Shown: one piece after another, positions 23,749 to 35,003 of the stretch
How the letters are laid out: each line of letters begins with the position of its first letter
Numbering within the stretch: position 1 is the stretch's first letter
DNA from: Warburgia ugandensis
Lineage: Eukaryota > Streptophyta > Magnoliopsida > Canellales > Canellaceae
Assembly (NCBI GenBank): GCA_035236585.1
Contig: CP141135.1
Location: 74,005,057 to 74,069,056 of the forward strand
Reading direction: 5' to 3'
DNA length: 64,000 nucleotides
Notes under the pieces: generated by a model
Database searches by the model: none
The model's input: only the letters and a program-made list of their open reading frames with translations
Told to the model about the DNA's origin: nothing
Program-made: the position numbers and the translations under genes

Positions 23749-26700
23749 ATGAATTGTTCTAGTTCAAATCGGATCAATATCTTTGAGATTTACTCCAAAT
23801 TTGTGGGAATCATACTTCTCACTCCTCACCCAATCCCTTCTTTTTCTTCTCACATTTTGCCGTTGTATCTCAAAAATCTCTTTTTTCTTTCTGGGGCCTG
23901 GTAATCGGTGAGAAGAAGTGGTTGTCTAGCTGGCTTTTGTTGAAGAAACTAATATCTAACACGTGTTTCTTCCAAATAATTTTTGTAACTCTAATTGCCT
24001 ACTGTCGTTCTGAGTTATCAAACAGTGTTTCACTATTACAAGTTGGTGTCTGTCCTACATGGTAAGGGAATTCCTTGGCCGTGTGTTTTCCGAGGCTCAG
24101 CAAGTTAAGAAATCTAAATTTTGATAATGGTAAAATGAGTTTGTGTTGGAACAACATCATCATATTGTGAGAGTGCATTAAAGCCCTCGGCTACATTCAT
24201 TCACTATCATACCACCAGTAAATTCTTGGAATTATCTTGTGATTGATATTTAAGGTGGTAATCTTCCTGATATTTTTAATTGCATAAATAATATCAGGAA
24301 GTGAATATGCAAGCTCAAGCAGGCGCTAGCTCTGCTATCAAAGTTGGAGTCAGGAGGACAGACAAGGTATATATTGTGACAAATGCCAATGAAGTACACT
24401 GTGCAATATTTATCAAAGATACATTTTAGATTCTGTCTCATAATTTCTTACAAAGGACTGGCCCAGAGTTTTGCTAGTATTGATTGCACATATGTTTTTT
24501 TATTGATCCATTTGCCTACTAATAAAAACGTAATTCAGCATATTTTAGCATTCATGCATTTCATATCAGTAGTTGGAAAGGTTATAGAAATAAAAGATTT
24601 TTGGATTTGGTTATTCGAAGTTTCATCTGTTGTTTGTCAACCCTGTTAAGAAGTTTGATTTTCATTGACAGGAATATGATTTTTGATGATCTCTCGAAGC
24701 TGATGGCACATCTGGACTTCACTGTCAGTTCTTTGTCTTTGAACTCTTCTTTCATTTCATATCATAAATGCTGGTATTCTTTGTTGTGCAGTAGGTTTTC
24801 ATGGTCTCTTGAGGTGAAGTACATAAGTATATTTCATATATTCGTTGTGTCTTCCTGTTGTCTGCAATGAGATTCCATGTCCCTCTCATTAACTTCATTC
24901 TTGGCAATTGCTTGTAGGTAGATTCTCACCAGTTCACATTATTCTATGATTTTGTCTTTTGCATTTGCCTAGAAAATGGGCAAAAAATCTTAAGTAAGTC
25001 AACTAACCTTTTCAATATTGATTTGTCAAAGTCATGCATATCCATTTGCGTGATTGGCGGGTGCCACTCAAACTAAAAGAAAAATTCTATAGGATGGCCA
25101 TAAGGCCGGCCATGCTCTATGGATCAAAGTGTTGTACAGTTAAGGAACATTATGCTTATAGGATGAGCATCGCAGAAATGAGGATGCTGAGATGGATGAG
25201 CGATAAGACAAGAAAAGATAGAATTAGAAAAGAAAATATTAGAGGAAATTTAGCTGTAGCACCAATAGGTAACAAGATTAGGGAGATTAGACTTAGATGG
25301 TTTTGACATGTTCAAAGGAGGCCAACAACAGCATGAGTTAGGAGTGAGGCAATAAAAGTAGAAGGTTCTAAAAGGGGAAGGGGAAGGCTCAAAAGAACGT
25401 GGATAGAAGTGGTGAGGAAAGATTTAAAAACTTTAGGACTAAATGAAGCCATGGTACTTAATAGAGAGGAATGGAGGAATAAGATTCATGTGGCTGACCC
25501 CAAATTGGGATTAAGGTCTTGATAATGATGATGATGATGATGCATATCCATTTCACAGTTTCCTACCATTGCTCTTTTCCATCATAAATTCTTTTTCTTC
25601 AATTATAGTCAGGTGTAAGCAGAGCTACAGCTGCTTGGAGATTAGTTTTTGTGGGAAGGTTTCTATTACTTAATCAATGGTGTGATTTTGTTGAGGTACA
25701 ATCTTGTGTGGTAACTTTACTTGTCCTTTTTTGGTAAACTGAATCTTAGTTTGTTAATGCTGGTATTTTATGCTTTCCTATTCTGTATATCCACTTGCTT
25801 CAGTCCTCTGACCTAAAATAGCTAATTATAAATACGAAGAAAACTCTGTTTTGGTTGGAAAGATAAAGGACAAAGATGGCAGAATAAGCAATGATGAAGA
25901 CAAAATATCTTCATGTCAACATTTTCTAAATTGAGAGGATGATTGTACAATGAGATTTGGTCTTAGTTCCTTGGGTTTATTCTGTTACCATTACAAGATT
26001 GGCATCTTCATTGTATGAATGTTCTGATTTTTCCATTAATGTATATTGCAAAAGCAGTCCTGAATCTCCTGATATAGATAATGAAGACTAGCACGTGACA
26101 AATTAATACACTGAAAAATAGAAGTTAGCAAAGTATAAGATTAACTTATATCTCTACAGATTTACTCTGTTTGATTTCCAGTAACTTCTAAAACTTTGTC
26201 AAATGTCTGACTATGCTTGGCTTGGTCGCTCCTAGGTCAAGGAGCATGCGCGGGCACATTATGATGCATATATGTGTTGCCTCTTATTTATATTCTTAAT
26301 CAAATTCAGATATTTGCTTTTGAAGATGTATTATGTCACTGATATTGGAAGACAAGTAAAGAAGTTAACTAATATTTGTCTTGTATTGTCTTAAAGAGGA
26401 ACACAAGGTAATCCATGTCATGCATTAAAACATGGAATGTTTGGCCTGCCCTTTAAGTTTTCCCATGCTTCTCCTTGTGTTGATGGCATCAAATAAGATT
26501 CTTGTTAAATAAATTTTGGCCAGAATGGCTATTAATTTCATGATATACTTCCTTTTTTAAAGTAGTTAATCTGTTGTTTGTTTCTTTTTTATGGTTGCTA
26601 ATCTATTGAGTTTTTCTTAGAAACATCAATGGCATAATATTTCTGAATATACTTCACAACAAGTTCTAGCCTTCAGCAGATATGTAAACGATGATCTTGA

Positions 26701-26897
26701 AGGATACGATCCTAAAGGTTAGTATCATAAATTTGGGTAGGCACACTTGGCCTATTACGCAGTTGACTAATTTCTGAACATTCTTTGATCTTCTAGTCAT
26801 TGTCAGCACAATTTCTTTACTTCCTTCTGCAGGTGCTTTTCCGGTTCTTATTGATGATTTTGTGGAGTATATGTACACGTTTGGTTTCATGCTCTAA
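23749..26897 (+). CDS. DCN1-like protein (DCUN1 / potentiating neddylation domain)
   Basis: Found by splicing small exons. Proposed coding exons: 23749-23802 (MNCSSSNRINIFEIYSKF; donor uncertain), 24314-24366 (LKQALALLSKLESGGQT), 24672-24723 (NMIFDDLSKLMAHLDFT), 24918-24993 (VDSHQFTLFYDFVFCICLEN and on), 25613-25695 (SRATAAWRLVFVGRFLLLNQ, then WCDFVE), 26621-26717 (HNISEYTSQQVLAFSRYVND) and 26833-26897 (AFPVLIDDFVEYMYTFGFML, stop). Phases agree from exon 2 to the stop. DCN1-family proteins bind cullins and the NEDD8 E2 and promote cullin-RING ligase activation. The C-terminal GAWPVLIDDFVE signature is present with Phe for Trp; the Ala and Asp of the conserved patch are kept. The model gives 159 aa, shorter than I expect for the family, and exons 1-2 appear to miss about 20 residues, so an exon may be missed or exon 1 wrong. 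The intron 24994-25612 holds an RTE LINE. Confidence 0.75.
25048..25539 (+). mobile_element. RTE LINE, copy 3, in an intron of the DCN1-like gene
   Basis: This is the 3' terminal ~490 bp of the RTE element (KLKEKFYRMAIRPAMLYGSK, then KTRKDRIRKENIRGNL, then KRTWIEVVRKDLKTLGLNE), ending in ATGATG repeats. A perfect 14-bp target-site duplication, ATGCATATCCATTT, flanks it at 25034-25047 and 25540-25553. It is in the same orientation as the host gene. The intron's splice sites (donor at 24994, acceptor before 25613) lie outside it and look intact. Confidence 0.93.
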
Positions 26898-27187
26898 AAT
26901 AAGCTTTTTGTAATGAATTCTTAATTTCATTCCAATGAATTCTTCTATTAGTATTAATTAAACTTCAGCTATGTATAAGTGACCCTTGTCTGAACTCTAT
27001 TTATCTGTTCTCATCCAGCAGTATTGCTATTGTCAGTATGGTTCCTGTATACAAGCAGCCAGTGGCTGCTGTCTGAGCGTCATTTAATTAACACTTCCAG
27101 CTGAAGCTCGTCCTGTCATGCCTTTTCTCAGTTGACTTGTGCTCTTGTGTCAGTAAATCCATGAATTGCTCTAGGTTCCCCTAGAAA
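26898..27187. other. 3' flank of DCN1-like gene
   Basis: AT-rich sequence just after the stop contains AATGAATT and AATTAA-type stretches suited to plant polyadenylation. No further coding sequence is seen up to the SINE. Confidence 0.4.
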
Positions 27188-27361
27188 GGGAGCCTTGGTG
27201 CAATGTTAGAGTTGTCGTCATGTGACCTTGAAGTCATGGATTTGAGGCGTGGAAACAGCATCTTGCAAAATTCAAGCTAAGGCTGCGTATTATAGACCCT
27301 TATGTCAGCCCCTTCCCCAGACCCCACATACGCTGGAGCTTCATGCACGGAACTGTCCCTT
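27188..27361 (+). mobile_element. Au-type SINE, near full length
   Basis: The order of segments fits the plant Au SINE as I know it. It starts with GCCTTGGTGCAATG (box A region). It goes on through CATGTGACC and a degenerate box B (ATGGATTTGAGGCG), then GTGGAAACAGC, CTTGCAAAA, TAAGGCTGCGTA, ATAGACCCTTAT, CCCCTTCCCCAGACCCC, GGAGCTTCATGCAC and a short CTGTCCCTT end. TAGAAA at 27182-27187 recurs at 27361-27366 and is probably part of the target duplication. Diverged, so not recent. Confidence 0.85.
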
Positions 27362-27430
27362 AGAAATCAAATATCAAAAGTCTCATATTCATAAGAAAGA
27401 GATTTTTAAATCTTTTCTTTTTTCCTGTTT

Positions 27431-27685
27431 GGTTTGAAGATTAGACTTAGATGGTTTGGACATGTTCAATGAGGTGATAATGGTACTGGTTAGAAGGAGT
27501 GAGGCAATGCAAGTCGAAGGTTCTAAAAGGGCATAGAGAAGGCCCCAAAGAATGTGAATAGAAGTGGTGAGAAAAGATTTAAAAGCTTTGGGACTAAATG
27601 AAACCATGATACTTAATAGAGGGGAATGAAGGAACAAGATTCATGTGGCCAACCTTGAATCGGGATAAGGTCTTGATGATGATGA
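27431..27685 (+). mobile_element. RTE LINE, copy 4, short 3' fragment
   Basis: The last ~255 bp of RTE starts at the RLRWFGHVQ equivalent and ends in GATGAT repeats. Flanks TCTTTTTTCCTGTTT (27416-27430) and TCTTTTTTCTTGTTT (27686-27700) match at 14 of 15 positions, a clear target-site duplication. It lies about 535 bp after the DCN1-like stop codon, in the same orientation. Confidence 0.9.
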
Positions 27686-27700
27686 TCTTTTTTCTTGTTT

Positions 27701-30090
27701 GATAATTATGTGGACCGTGGTGTTCTGTCAAACTCATACATATTATCTTAAAAGGAAAGGAACTGTGAGCTTCCTGTGCCTTCCTATGGTTGGAAACTGA
27801 ATCCTGTTCCCCTATTTTGTTCTAATCCCATCCATATAGGTCATATATAGTTAGTCCTTCTGTGAATATGAAGAATTATTTAAGGAAAGAAATGCTTAAT
27901 AGGCAAGAAACTGGGGCGGAGCTCAAACAATACCACTAAACAAAACCGAAACAAACCAACCCCTAAAAGAAAACATGAGATTGTTTCATTGTATTTTGGT
28001 TCAATGCAAGGAAGAAGAAGTTCACCTGGTGTGATTTAAACAAACCCTAGTACGGTTGCTGAAGGTGGCCTGAACCTTCAATGTAGATTTTGAATTTCTC
28101 GTTTTCTGAGAAACTCCAGATGACTCAATTGCTTGCTTGTTGTTTCTTTTACTACCACGTCTGTACATATAATCTATGTCCAGGCTGTTATGGTAACTAA
28201 GCTATAGGTAAACAACCCAATGCAGCTAGAATCAGCATTCAGGTAAAGTTTCAAGTGTTCAAGTGATATCATCTCTGCAGAGCCAATGGTAGAAATAACT
28301 AAATCTTGCTCAAGTTTTGACCATTAACATTTGAGCTCCTCTTAAAATATCTAAGGGCTTGATAACCAGCTATGATGACCGTCCTGGCAAAAAGTAAAAG
28401 AAATGAAATCATCTGCCTTCCTTTTTGCAGTAAAGGAAATTGTTATTATGGGTTAAATATTCAAAGTAATGCCCCTGCTTTTGTAGCACTTTCTGGGCAG
28501 TCAGTGCAGAAGTACATAGAGAAAATAAAATGTCACCAAGAATCTAAGAACTTCCCACTTCTCCACCCAAACTCAGATGTAGTGCAAAGTAGACCGACTT
28601 CTCCCTCCCTCCCTTCCTTCCCCTTCACCCCCGGTGCATTCACTGAGAATCAATCTCTCTGGAGACTAACACATGGAAAAAATTTCACTAGAAAACCCAC
28701 GACCTGAATTCCTTTTGACTGTCTTATGTCTACGACAATCCAAAAGGGCTGCAATGACATCTTCATAGACACAAGACCAGTAATCATTCACATCGTCTGC
28801 TGCTAACCCCTTAATGCCTCCTCAAAATTCTACTGGTAAAACTGAATCTGCACCATTTTTAACCTAACATCCCAAGCTTCTTTCTCTCTCCCCAAATCTT
28901 ATGCAAATTTTCAGCCATTATTGTCATTTCGGGTCATAATTTTCTTCCAGCCAAACAAATCTCATTATGGAAAACTTGTGTCATTGATTTCTTTGGCTAC
29001 TCTTTCGTATAGGCTGGTTGTCCTAGCCGATAATCAAGCCCATGAGAATCCAAAAAGAGGCTTATGAGCAAAATATAAGCAGCACTTATATCATTTCCTA
29101 TATATATTCATATTTGATACTGATATTAAAGGAAATCAATAAAAAAGAATGGTGCTTTTGGCCAAATTTTCCTTATTCATGGTCTTTCCCTAGGTTGTTG
29201 TCCGTTAGTTAAAAGAATGGTTCTGTCCAGCTTTAAATTAGATTGAGAATATGACAGGTAATCTTCCATTTCTCTTATTTCTCCAATTCCAAAATGATGG
29301 CTGGTCTCCTCTACTTCTTGGTGGTTGTATTAACATCTCTATTCATCTGTTCCAAGATTTGCATGCTTGTCCCTATGACAGGGTTGATGTTTCACTGGCC
29401 TTTGCTCATTTTACTTTTATTTTCCTGGACGCAGTACAGAATCACTCAATCAAACAGTCGGAGCAGTTAGGAAGATAAATTTTCTCCTAAATATTGTGAT
29501 GCAGATACGCCACCATGTATATCAGCTATTCTTCTTGGCATGTAGATATTTAAAATGCTCATTCTTTGATGTTTCCGTCTTTAAGTTCAAAGTGATTTCA
29601 CATTACTTGTGAGAATTGTTTCGAATAACTGATTGCACACTACATGAATGCTTGATATTCAAATCAATGCATGAAATATTATCACATATCAACTGTCCGG
29701 TAACTTGGAATATCCTCTGAGACAATGCATAAGGATGATACATTGAAAGTTCTGTCTCGAAATTTGTTAAACATAGATATAAATTAGAAAAAAAAATTCA
29801 GAACTGAACTTATAAACACTAGTTTCCTCACAAAACAGAAAACAAATATAAAAAAACTTACAAAATTCCACGTTTTGGTCTATCTATTAAGGTACAATAC
29901 AATGACGTAATCGCTTTATGCTGCTTATTCTATTTCTTGTATCATGCCTTTTACAGGATTGACAACATTTCTGGGTTCCAAGAGAACATCACTTACCTGA
30001 ATGGATAGGCATGCAGTTGAAGCATCAGGCTCGCCTTTTTCGAAATCCAAACACTGCAGGCATTCTGTCTTTGCTGATAAACAATCATTA
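27701..30090. other. Intergenic DNA, no gene seen
   Basis: ORFs at 28372-28707 and 29251-29478 show no recognisable domain and no flanking exon pattern. No repeat family recognised. Confidence 0.45.
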
Positions 30091-30091
30091 T

Positions 30092-30425
30092 GGGAGATGG
30101 ATGAATAGCAAGACAAGAAAGGATAGAATTAGGAATGAGCACATTTAAAGAAGCTTATGAGTAGCACCAATATATAACAAGACGAGAGAGATTAGATTTG
30201 AATGGTTTGGACATGTCCATGGAGACCAAAAAGGGCACTGGTTAATTGGAGATAAAAAAACGACACTGTGAAGCAATACAGGCCAAAGGTTCTAAGAGGT
30301 CAAGGAGAAGGCACAAAAGTATGTGGATAGAAGTGATGAGAAAAGATTTTAAAATTTTGAGACTAAATGAAGCCATGATACTAAATAAATGGGAATGGAT
30401 TTGGGACAAGGTCGCAGACATCATC
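30092..30425 (+). mobile_element. RTE LINE, copy 5, decayed 3' fragment
   Basis: Text equivalent to the RWMSGKTRKDRIRNE region begins at about 30092. It continues through WFGHVHGDQ-like and RRHKSMWIEVMRKDFKILRL segments to the 3' end near 30425. There is a small insertion-like difference near 30235-30265 relative to other copies. The ATG tail and target duplication are not clear, so it is older than copies 3 and 4. Confidence 0.8.
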
Positions 30426-31574
30426 TGTTAGCATGCTCAAACAATTCAGGGTGCGGCATGGTACAAAGTCTGTTGTTGAGAGACTCGCCTGTACAGGCTA
30501 CTCCAATGCAGTTTGATTAGGAGGGACAGAGTTCTTATACACATTTTCATACTTAATTATCTTCTGTGGGCTTAGGTGCCCAAATTGTCAGACCCCATTT
30601 TCCATCCCCATTTCCCCCATCCTTTTTGTCTTCGACAGTTATTTGATTTGATGTATCATGCTTGTCTTGGATTTATGATTTGATAAGTTACAAGTGCACT
30701 AATATGGTTTTTATTCTTTTAAATAGTATATTGAAAATTGATATTTTTAGGAAAATCCTTGTTTCTATTGGTTGGCTTGCCTCTTGGATTACAATGCATG
30801 TTCTTGCTAGAACACAACTGGTTTAGAAGTAGTAAGATGTTATAATAGTGCAGCTTCCCTAACAGGATATGGAGTCGCAGGAGTGAGCTTTGGCCATCTC
30901 TAATGATAGGCACCATTTATCTTCAAGGCTTCATCACACTGTTCTCTCACGAAAAATGTTAGGTTCATTTAATACACAACCAAGGCCTGCAGATTGTTGC
31001 CACTTGTAAGATGGTCCCACACTTGGATGCATATAATAGTGGATCCCACAGAGCTAAATAATTTCACTGGAAGCAGAACGATCAAGGATCCCTTTCTGAT
31101 AATTTGATGAGCCAGCAGTCTTGATTAGTTTGGCATTTGAACTCACGGCCTCTCGGAATGCTCTGATACGATATTGGATTAACATTCTGACCTAAAGGCT
31201 TAAGCTGATTACGAAGTAGGCCAATAGTAGTTCATGAGACAAAACTCCACAATCTTGAAATTTATTGGTTTAATCTTAAGTCTAGTCTTGTTTCAATCAG
31301 GTTTCCATCATCAAATCCAATGCGATCCACTTAGTTTGATATGGATTTCGGATTGTTTGCTGGTATAATCCGATTTCTCAATGTCCAATTAACTGTGGGG
31401 TTAACATTAGAGGCAGCCTATCAAAGCTGTCCAACATAGTTGGTTATAGATAAAAAGGCACCTCTCTTCGTTATGCTTGGTTGGAGGTTCGATGCTGCAT
31501 TTAACGAGGAGATTTCAAGTAAATTTAGGAATTAGTATAATAATTTTTGAGTAGTGTGCTTCATAATTCTTAAA
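30426..31574. other. Intergenic DNA with a diverged repeat
   Basis: No gene seen. At 30985-31080 a block (AAGGCCTGCAGATTGTTGCC, then TTGTAAGATGGTCCC, then GTGGATCCCACAGAGCTAAA) has a diverged counterpart at 31755-31872, suggesting an old dispersed repeat of unknown type. Confidence 0.45.
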
Positions 31575-31710
31575 AAAGGGCAGTCCTGGTGCATAAAGCT
31601 CCCACATATATACAGACTACAAGGATCAATAGGACACAGTCTTATCATGGATTTTGCAAGAGGCTGTCAAGGTAGAGCCCGCCTTAGCATGACAACAAAC
31701 CGCTGTCGTT
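31575..31710 (-). mobile_element. Au-type SINE, decayed copy
   Basis: On the plus strand GGGCAGTCCTGGTGCATAAA, then GCTCCC, ACAAGGATCAATAGGACA, CAGTCTTATC, TTTTGCAAGAGGCTGTC and GCATGACAACAA follow the order of the reverse complement of Au SINE. Much decayed; no target duplication identified. Confidence 0.7.
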
Positions 31711-32682
31711 CAATATGACCGTTAAGATTATGATTGTGCTTTCCTATTCCAGAGCAAGGCCTTTGGATTCTTGCCACATGTAAGATGGTCCCCAAACCTT
31801 CATTTTCAGCATCTCTCTTGGGTGCCTTTAATGGTGGATGTGACAAAGCTAAAAGAATTCATTGGGAGCTCAATGACCATTTTCGGAGCTACATTTTTAA
31901 ACAACCAGGCCATGAATAAGCAATTCAAAGCTTCATGGATGTCTCATTCTCACTTCTTAACCCATCTCAACGATAGCGGCAGCTATAAAGTTCAGATTCA
32001 GAAATAAATTTGCAAGGCAAAAAATTGTAAAATTCTGAAGCCATTTGGAAAAAAATTAGAAAAAAAATCAGTGATAAATAATTACAAATATGTAAGTTTT
32101 GAGGAATGATAAATTGAGCCATGCATCAATATGATGACATCATTTTAGGCATGTTTGTGGAAGACCAATTCCATTCATCTTATTTACCCTCCTTTAAATA
32201 GGCTACTACCAAAAATACCATATCCATTACATGATCATAACCTATGTTACTTTGAATGAAACAGAACAATAATTGATTCTAAAACCAATTTTTCTTCAAA
32301 TTAAAGTCTAATGTTATAAATTCATATTTAATTTAGTAATCATCAAAGAACTGAAAATATGTATGAAATTTTGAATTATTCAAAAAATATAAAAATAAAA
32401 AAAGTTGACCCTTTTAAAGAATTTCAATTATTTAGATTATTTATTATTATTATTATTATTAACTATGACCTCAATAAAAGAGGAACCCCTACTTGTGTAA
32501 CAAGATAGGATCTTCATTTCCTTAAAAAATAATCTTACTCCAAAACCTCATTTTAAGGATGTTCTAAATGTAACTTTTTGGACCATTCCTAAAAAGAATA
32601 TTTTTCAGAACTACTATTCATCATCAGTTTGGTTTCATTCTTTGGAGGTCTACCATGAAAACTATTTTCTTACTTATACAAT
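31711..32682. other. Intergenic DNA, no gene seen
   Basis: Includes the second block of the diverged repeat pair (31755-31872) and a short ATT microsatellite near 32440-32461. AT-rich otherwise. Confidence 0.45.
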
Positions 32683-33842
32683 TGTAATGCCCCCCAAAGG
32701 GCCCACGCCTTGCAATTATATTGTCCGCTTTGCGCACGGTTTTGTTCTTCCCTCACGGGGGAAAAGACCTAATTGCAAAGTAGAGTCTTCAGGACCCTTA
32801 TTAATAGCACATGAACCTTCTCCCTAGCAATGTGAGACTAAACTCTCAATCCCTCCCATCCCTTAGATTATGTTGGGGACATCCTCTTCAAACCATCTTG
32901 GTGACGGTTCACCTCTCCCCTCCTCAGGGGCCACGTGACCACGCGTGGGGTTAGCCTTCACACCGGTTTGGGGTCCCGCTCTAATACCATTGTAACGCCC
33001 CCAAAGGGCCCACACCTTGCAATTATATTGTCTGCTTTGGGCCAATGGCCCACACAGTTTTGTTCTTCCCTCACGCAGGAAAAGGCCTAATTGCAAGGTA
33101 GATTCTTCATAACCCTTATCAATAGCCCAGGAACCTTCTCTCTAGCGATGTGGGACTAAACTCTCAGTCCCTCCCGTCCCTCAGATTATGTTGGGGACCT
33201 CCTCCTCAAACCATCTTGGCGACAGTTCACCTCTCCCCTCCTTAGGGGCCACGCGTGGAGTTAGCCTCCACACCGGGTTGGGGTCCCGCTTTGATACCAC
33301 TGTAATGCCCCCAAAAGGCCCACACCTTGCAATTATATTGTCCGCTTTGGGCCAATGGCCCGCACAGTTTTGTTCTTCCCTCACGCGGGAAAACCTAATT
33401 GCAAGGTAGAGTCTTTAGGACCCTTATCAATAGCCCAGTAACCTTCTCCCTAGCGATGTGGGACTAAACTCTCAGTCCCTCCTGTCCCTCAGATTATGTT
33501 AGGGACCTCCCCCTCAAACCACCTTGGCGACGGTTCACCTCTCTCCTTCTCAGGGGCCACACGACCACGTGTGAGGTTAGCCTCCACACCGGGTTAGGGT
33601 CCCGCTCTGATATCACTGTAATGCCCCCAAAGGGCATACGCCTTGCAATTATATTGTCTGCTTTGGGCCAATGGCTCACACAGTTTTGTTCTTCCCTCAC
33701 GCGAGAAAAGGCCTAATTGTATGGAAAGTCCTCTGAACCCTTATTAACAGTCCAATAACTCTTCCCTTAGTAATGTGGGACTAACTCTCAGCGCCTCACC
33801 TTGCCTAGAAGCCTTCCAGCCCTCTTGGCCCGCCTTCATCAG
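32683..33842. repeat. Tandem array of a ~310-bp GC-rich repeat, about 3.7 units
   Basis: Units begin with TGTAATGCCCCC or TGTAACGCCCCC at 32683, 32991, 33301 and 33617 (spacings 308, 310, 316). Each contains CTTGCAATTATATTGTC, GTTTTGTTCTTCCCTCACG, TAATTGCA, a GATGTGGGACTAA motif, TTATGTTGGGGAC, CACCTCTC, GGGGCCACG and GGGTCCCGCT, then restarts. The last unit is cut and ends near 33842. Units look roughly 85-95 percent alike by eye. The minus-strand ORFs in successive units (each containing a GGIT and RDPNPVWRL stretch) come from the repeat and lack any known domain. Confidence 0.93.
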
Positions 33843-33850
33843 CTAAGGCT

Positions 33851-35003
33851 AGCGAAATTGATAGAAAAATACAAAGAAAGGAGGAAGGACCTATACATAG
33901 TCTTAATTAACTTAGAAAAAGCTTATGACAGGGTTCCTAAAGAGTCAATATGGTAGGCATTGGACAATAAAGAGGTTTTATGGGGTCATATAGACATAAT
34001 TAAGGAAATGTATAAGAGAACAATAACAAATATCAGGATCACTAGTGGGGAGATTAATGATTTCACTATTACTATAATATTGAAAGGATTTCACTATAAT
34101 ATAGGGTTAAAAGGATTGAACCAAGGATTGCAAGTGAGCCTGTGCCTTTTCACATTGATTATTGATGAGTTAGTAGAATAGTTGTATGAGTATTATTTGC
34201 AGATAATATAATTTTGACTGATAAGACATTAGATGATATAAAACACAAAGCACGAGTTGTGGAGAGATGCTGTAGAGTATAAAAAATTTAAAATTAGCCA
34301 AATTAAGACAAAAATATATGAAATGCAATTTTATCACTGAAAAAGAATAGGAGTGAAGCACCAGTAAAAGATTGATAATTAAGAAGTCCTTCAAAAAAAC
34401 TACTTTTTATACTTGATATCAGTAAATCATGAGAGCAGGAGAGATTGAGAGGGATGTTACCTATATAATCCAAGAGGGTTGAAACAAATGAAGATGTGCC
34501 TTTAGAGTTTTATATTATTAGGAGGTGTCATTCAAACTAAAAGAAAAATTCTATAAGATGGTTGTAAGGTCAGCCATACTCTATGAATCATAGTGTTGAG
34601 AAATTAAAGAATAACATGTGCATATGATGAACATAGCCGAAATAAGAACGTTGATATAAATAAGTGGCAAGATGAGAAAGGATAAAATTAGAAACGAAAA
34701 TATTAGAAGAAACTTAAGAATAACACCAATACTTAACAAGACAAGGTCAAGTAAATCTAGATTATTTGGACATGTCCAATGGAGACCAAAAATGACTTTA
34801 ATTTGAATGAGTGAGTCGATCTAAGTAGAAGGCTTTAAAAGAGCAAGGAAAAAGCTCGTAGGGGCATAGATAAGAGTAATGAGAAAAGATTTAAAAACTT
34901 TTAAACTAAATGAAGTCATTAAACTTGATATAAGAAAATATATGAACAAGATTCTTGTAGCCTACTCCCAATTAGGATAAGACTTTAATGATGATATTTA
35001 TTA
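33851..35003 (+). mobile_element. RTE LINE, copy 6, decayed, RT to 3' end
   Basis: It begins inside the RT domain ([11 protein letters not shown] equivalent, then [13 protein letters not shown] near 33920-33955) and covers the SLCLFTLIIDELV part of RT. It then passes to the C-terminal segment (KLKEKFYKMV near 34540) and ends at about 34985-35003 in a short GATGAT remnant. Stops and indels are frequent; the oldest-looking RTE copy. It starts within 10 bp of the end of the 310-bp tandem array. Confidence 0.8.

Noticed and set aside
28372-28707. 111-aa ORF, Ser/Pro-rich
   Set aside because: No domain, no exon context, and composition typical of chance ORFs.
32863-33700. Three related minus-strand ORFs in the tandem array
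   Set aside because: They repeat because the DNA repeats; no known domain, differing ends, and no sign of selection that I can see.
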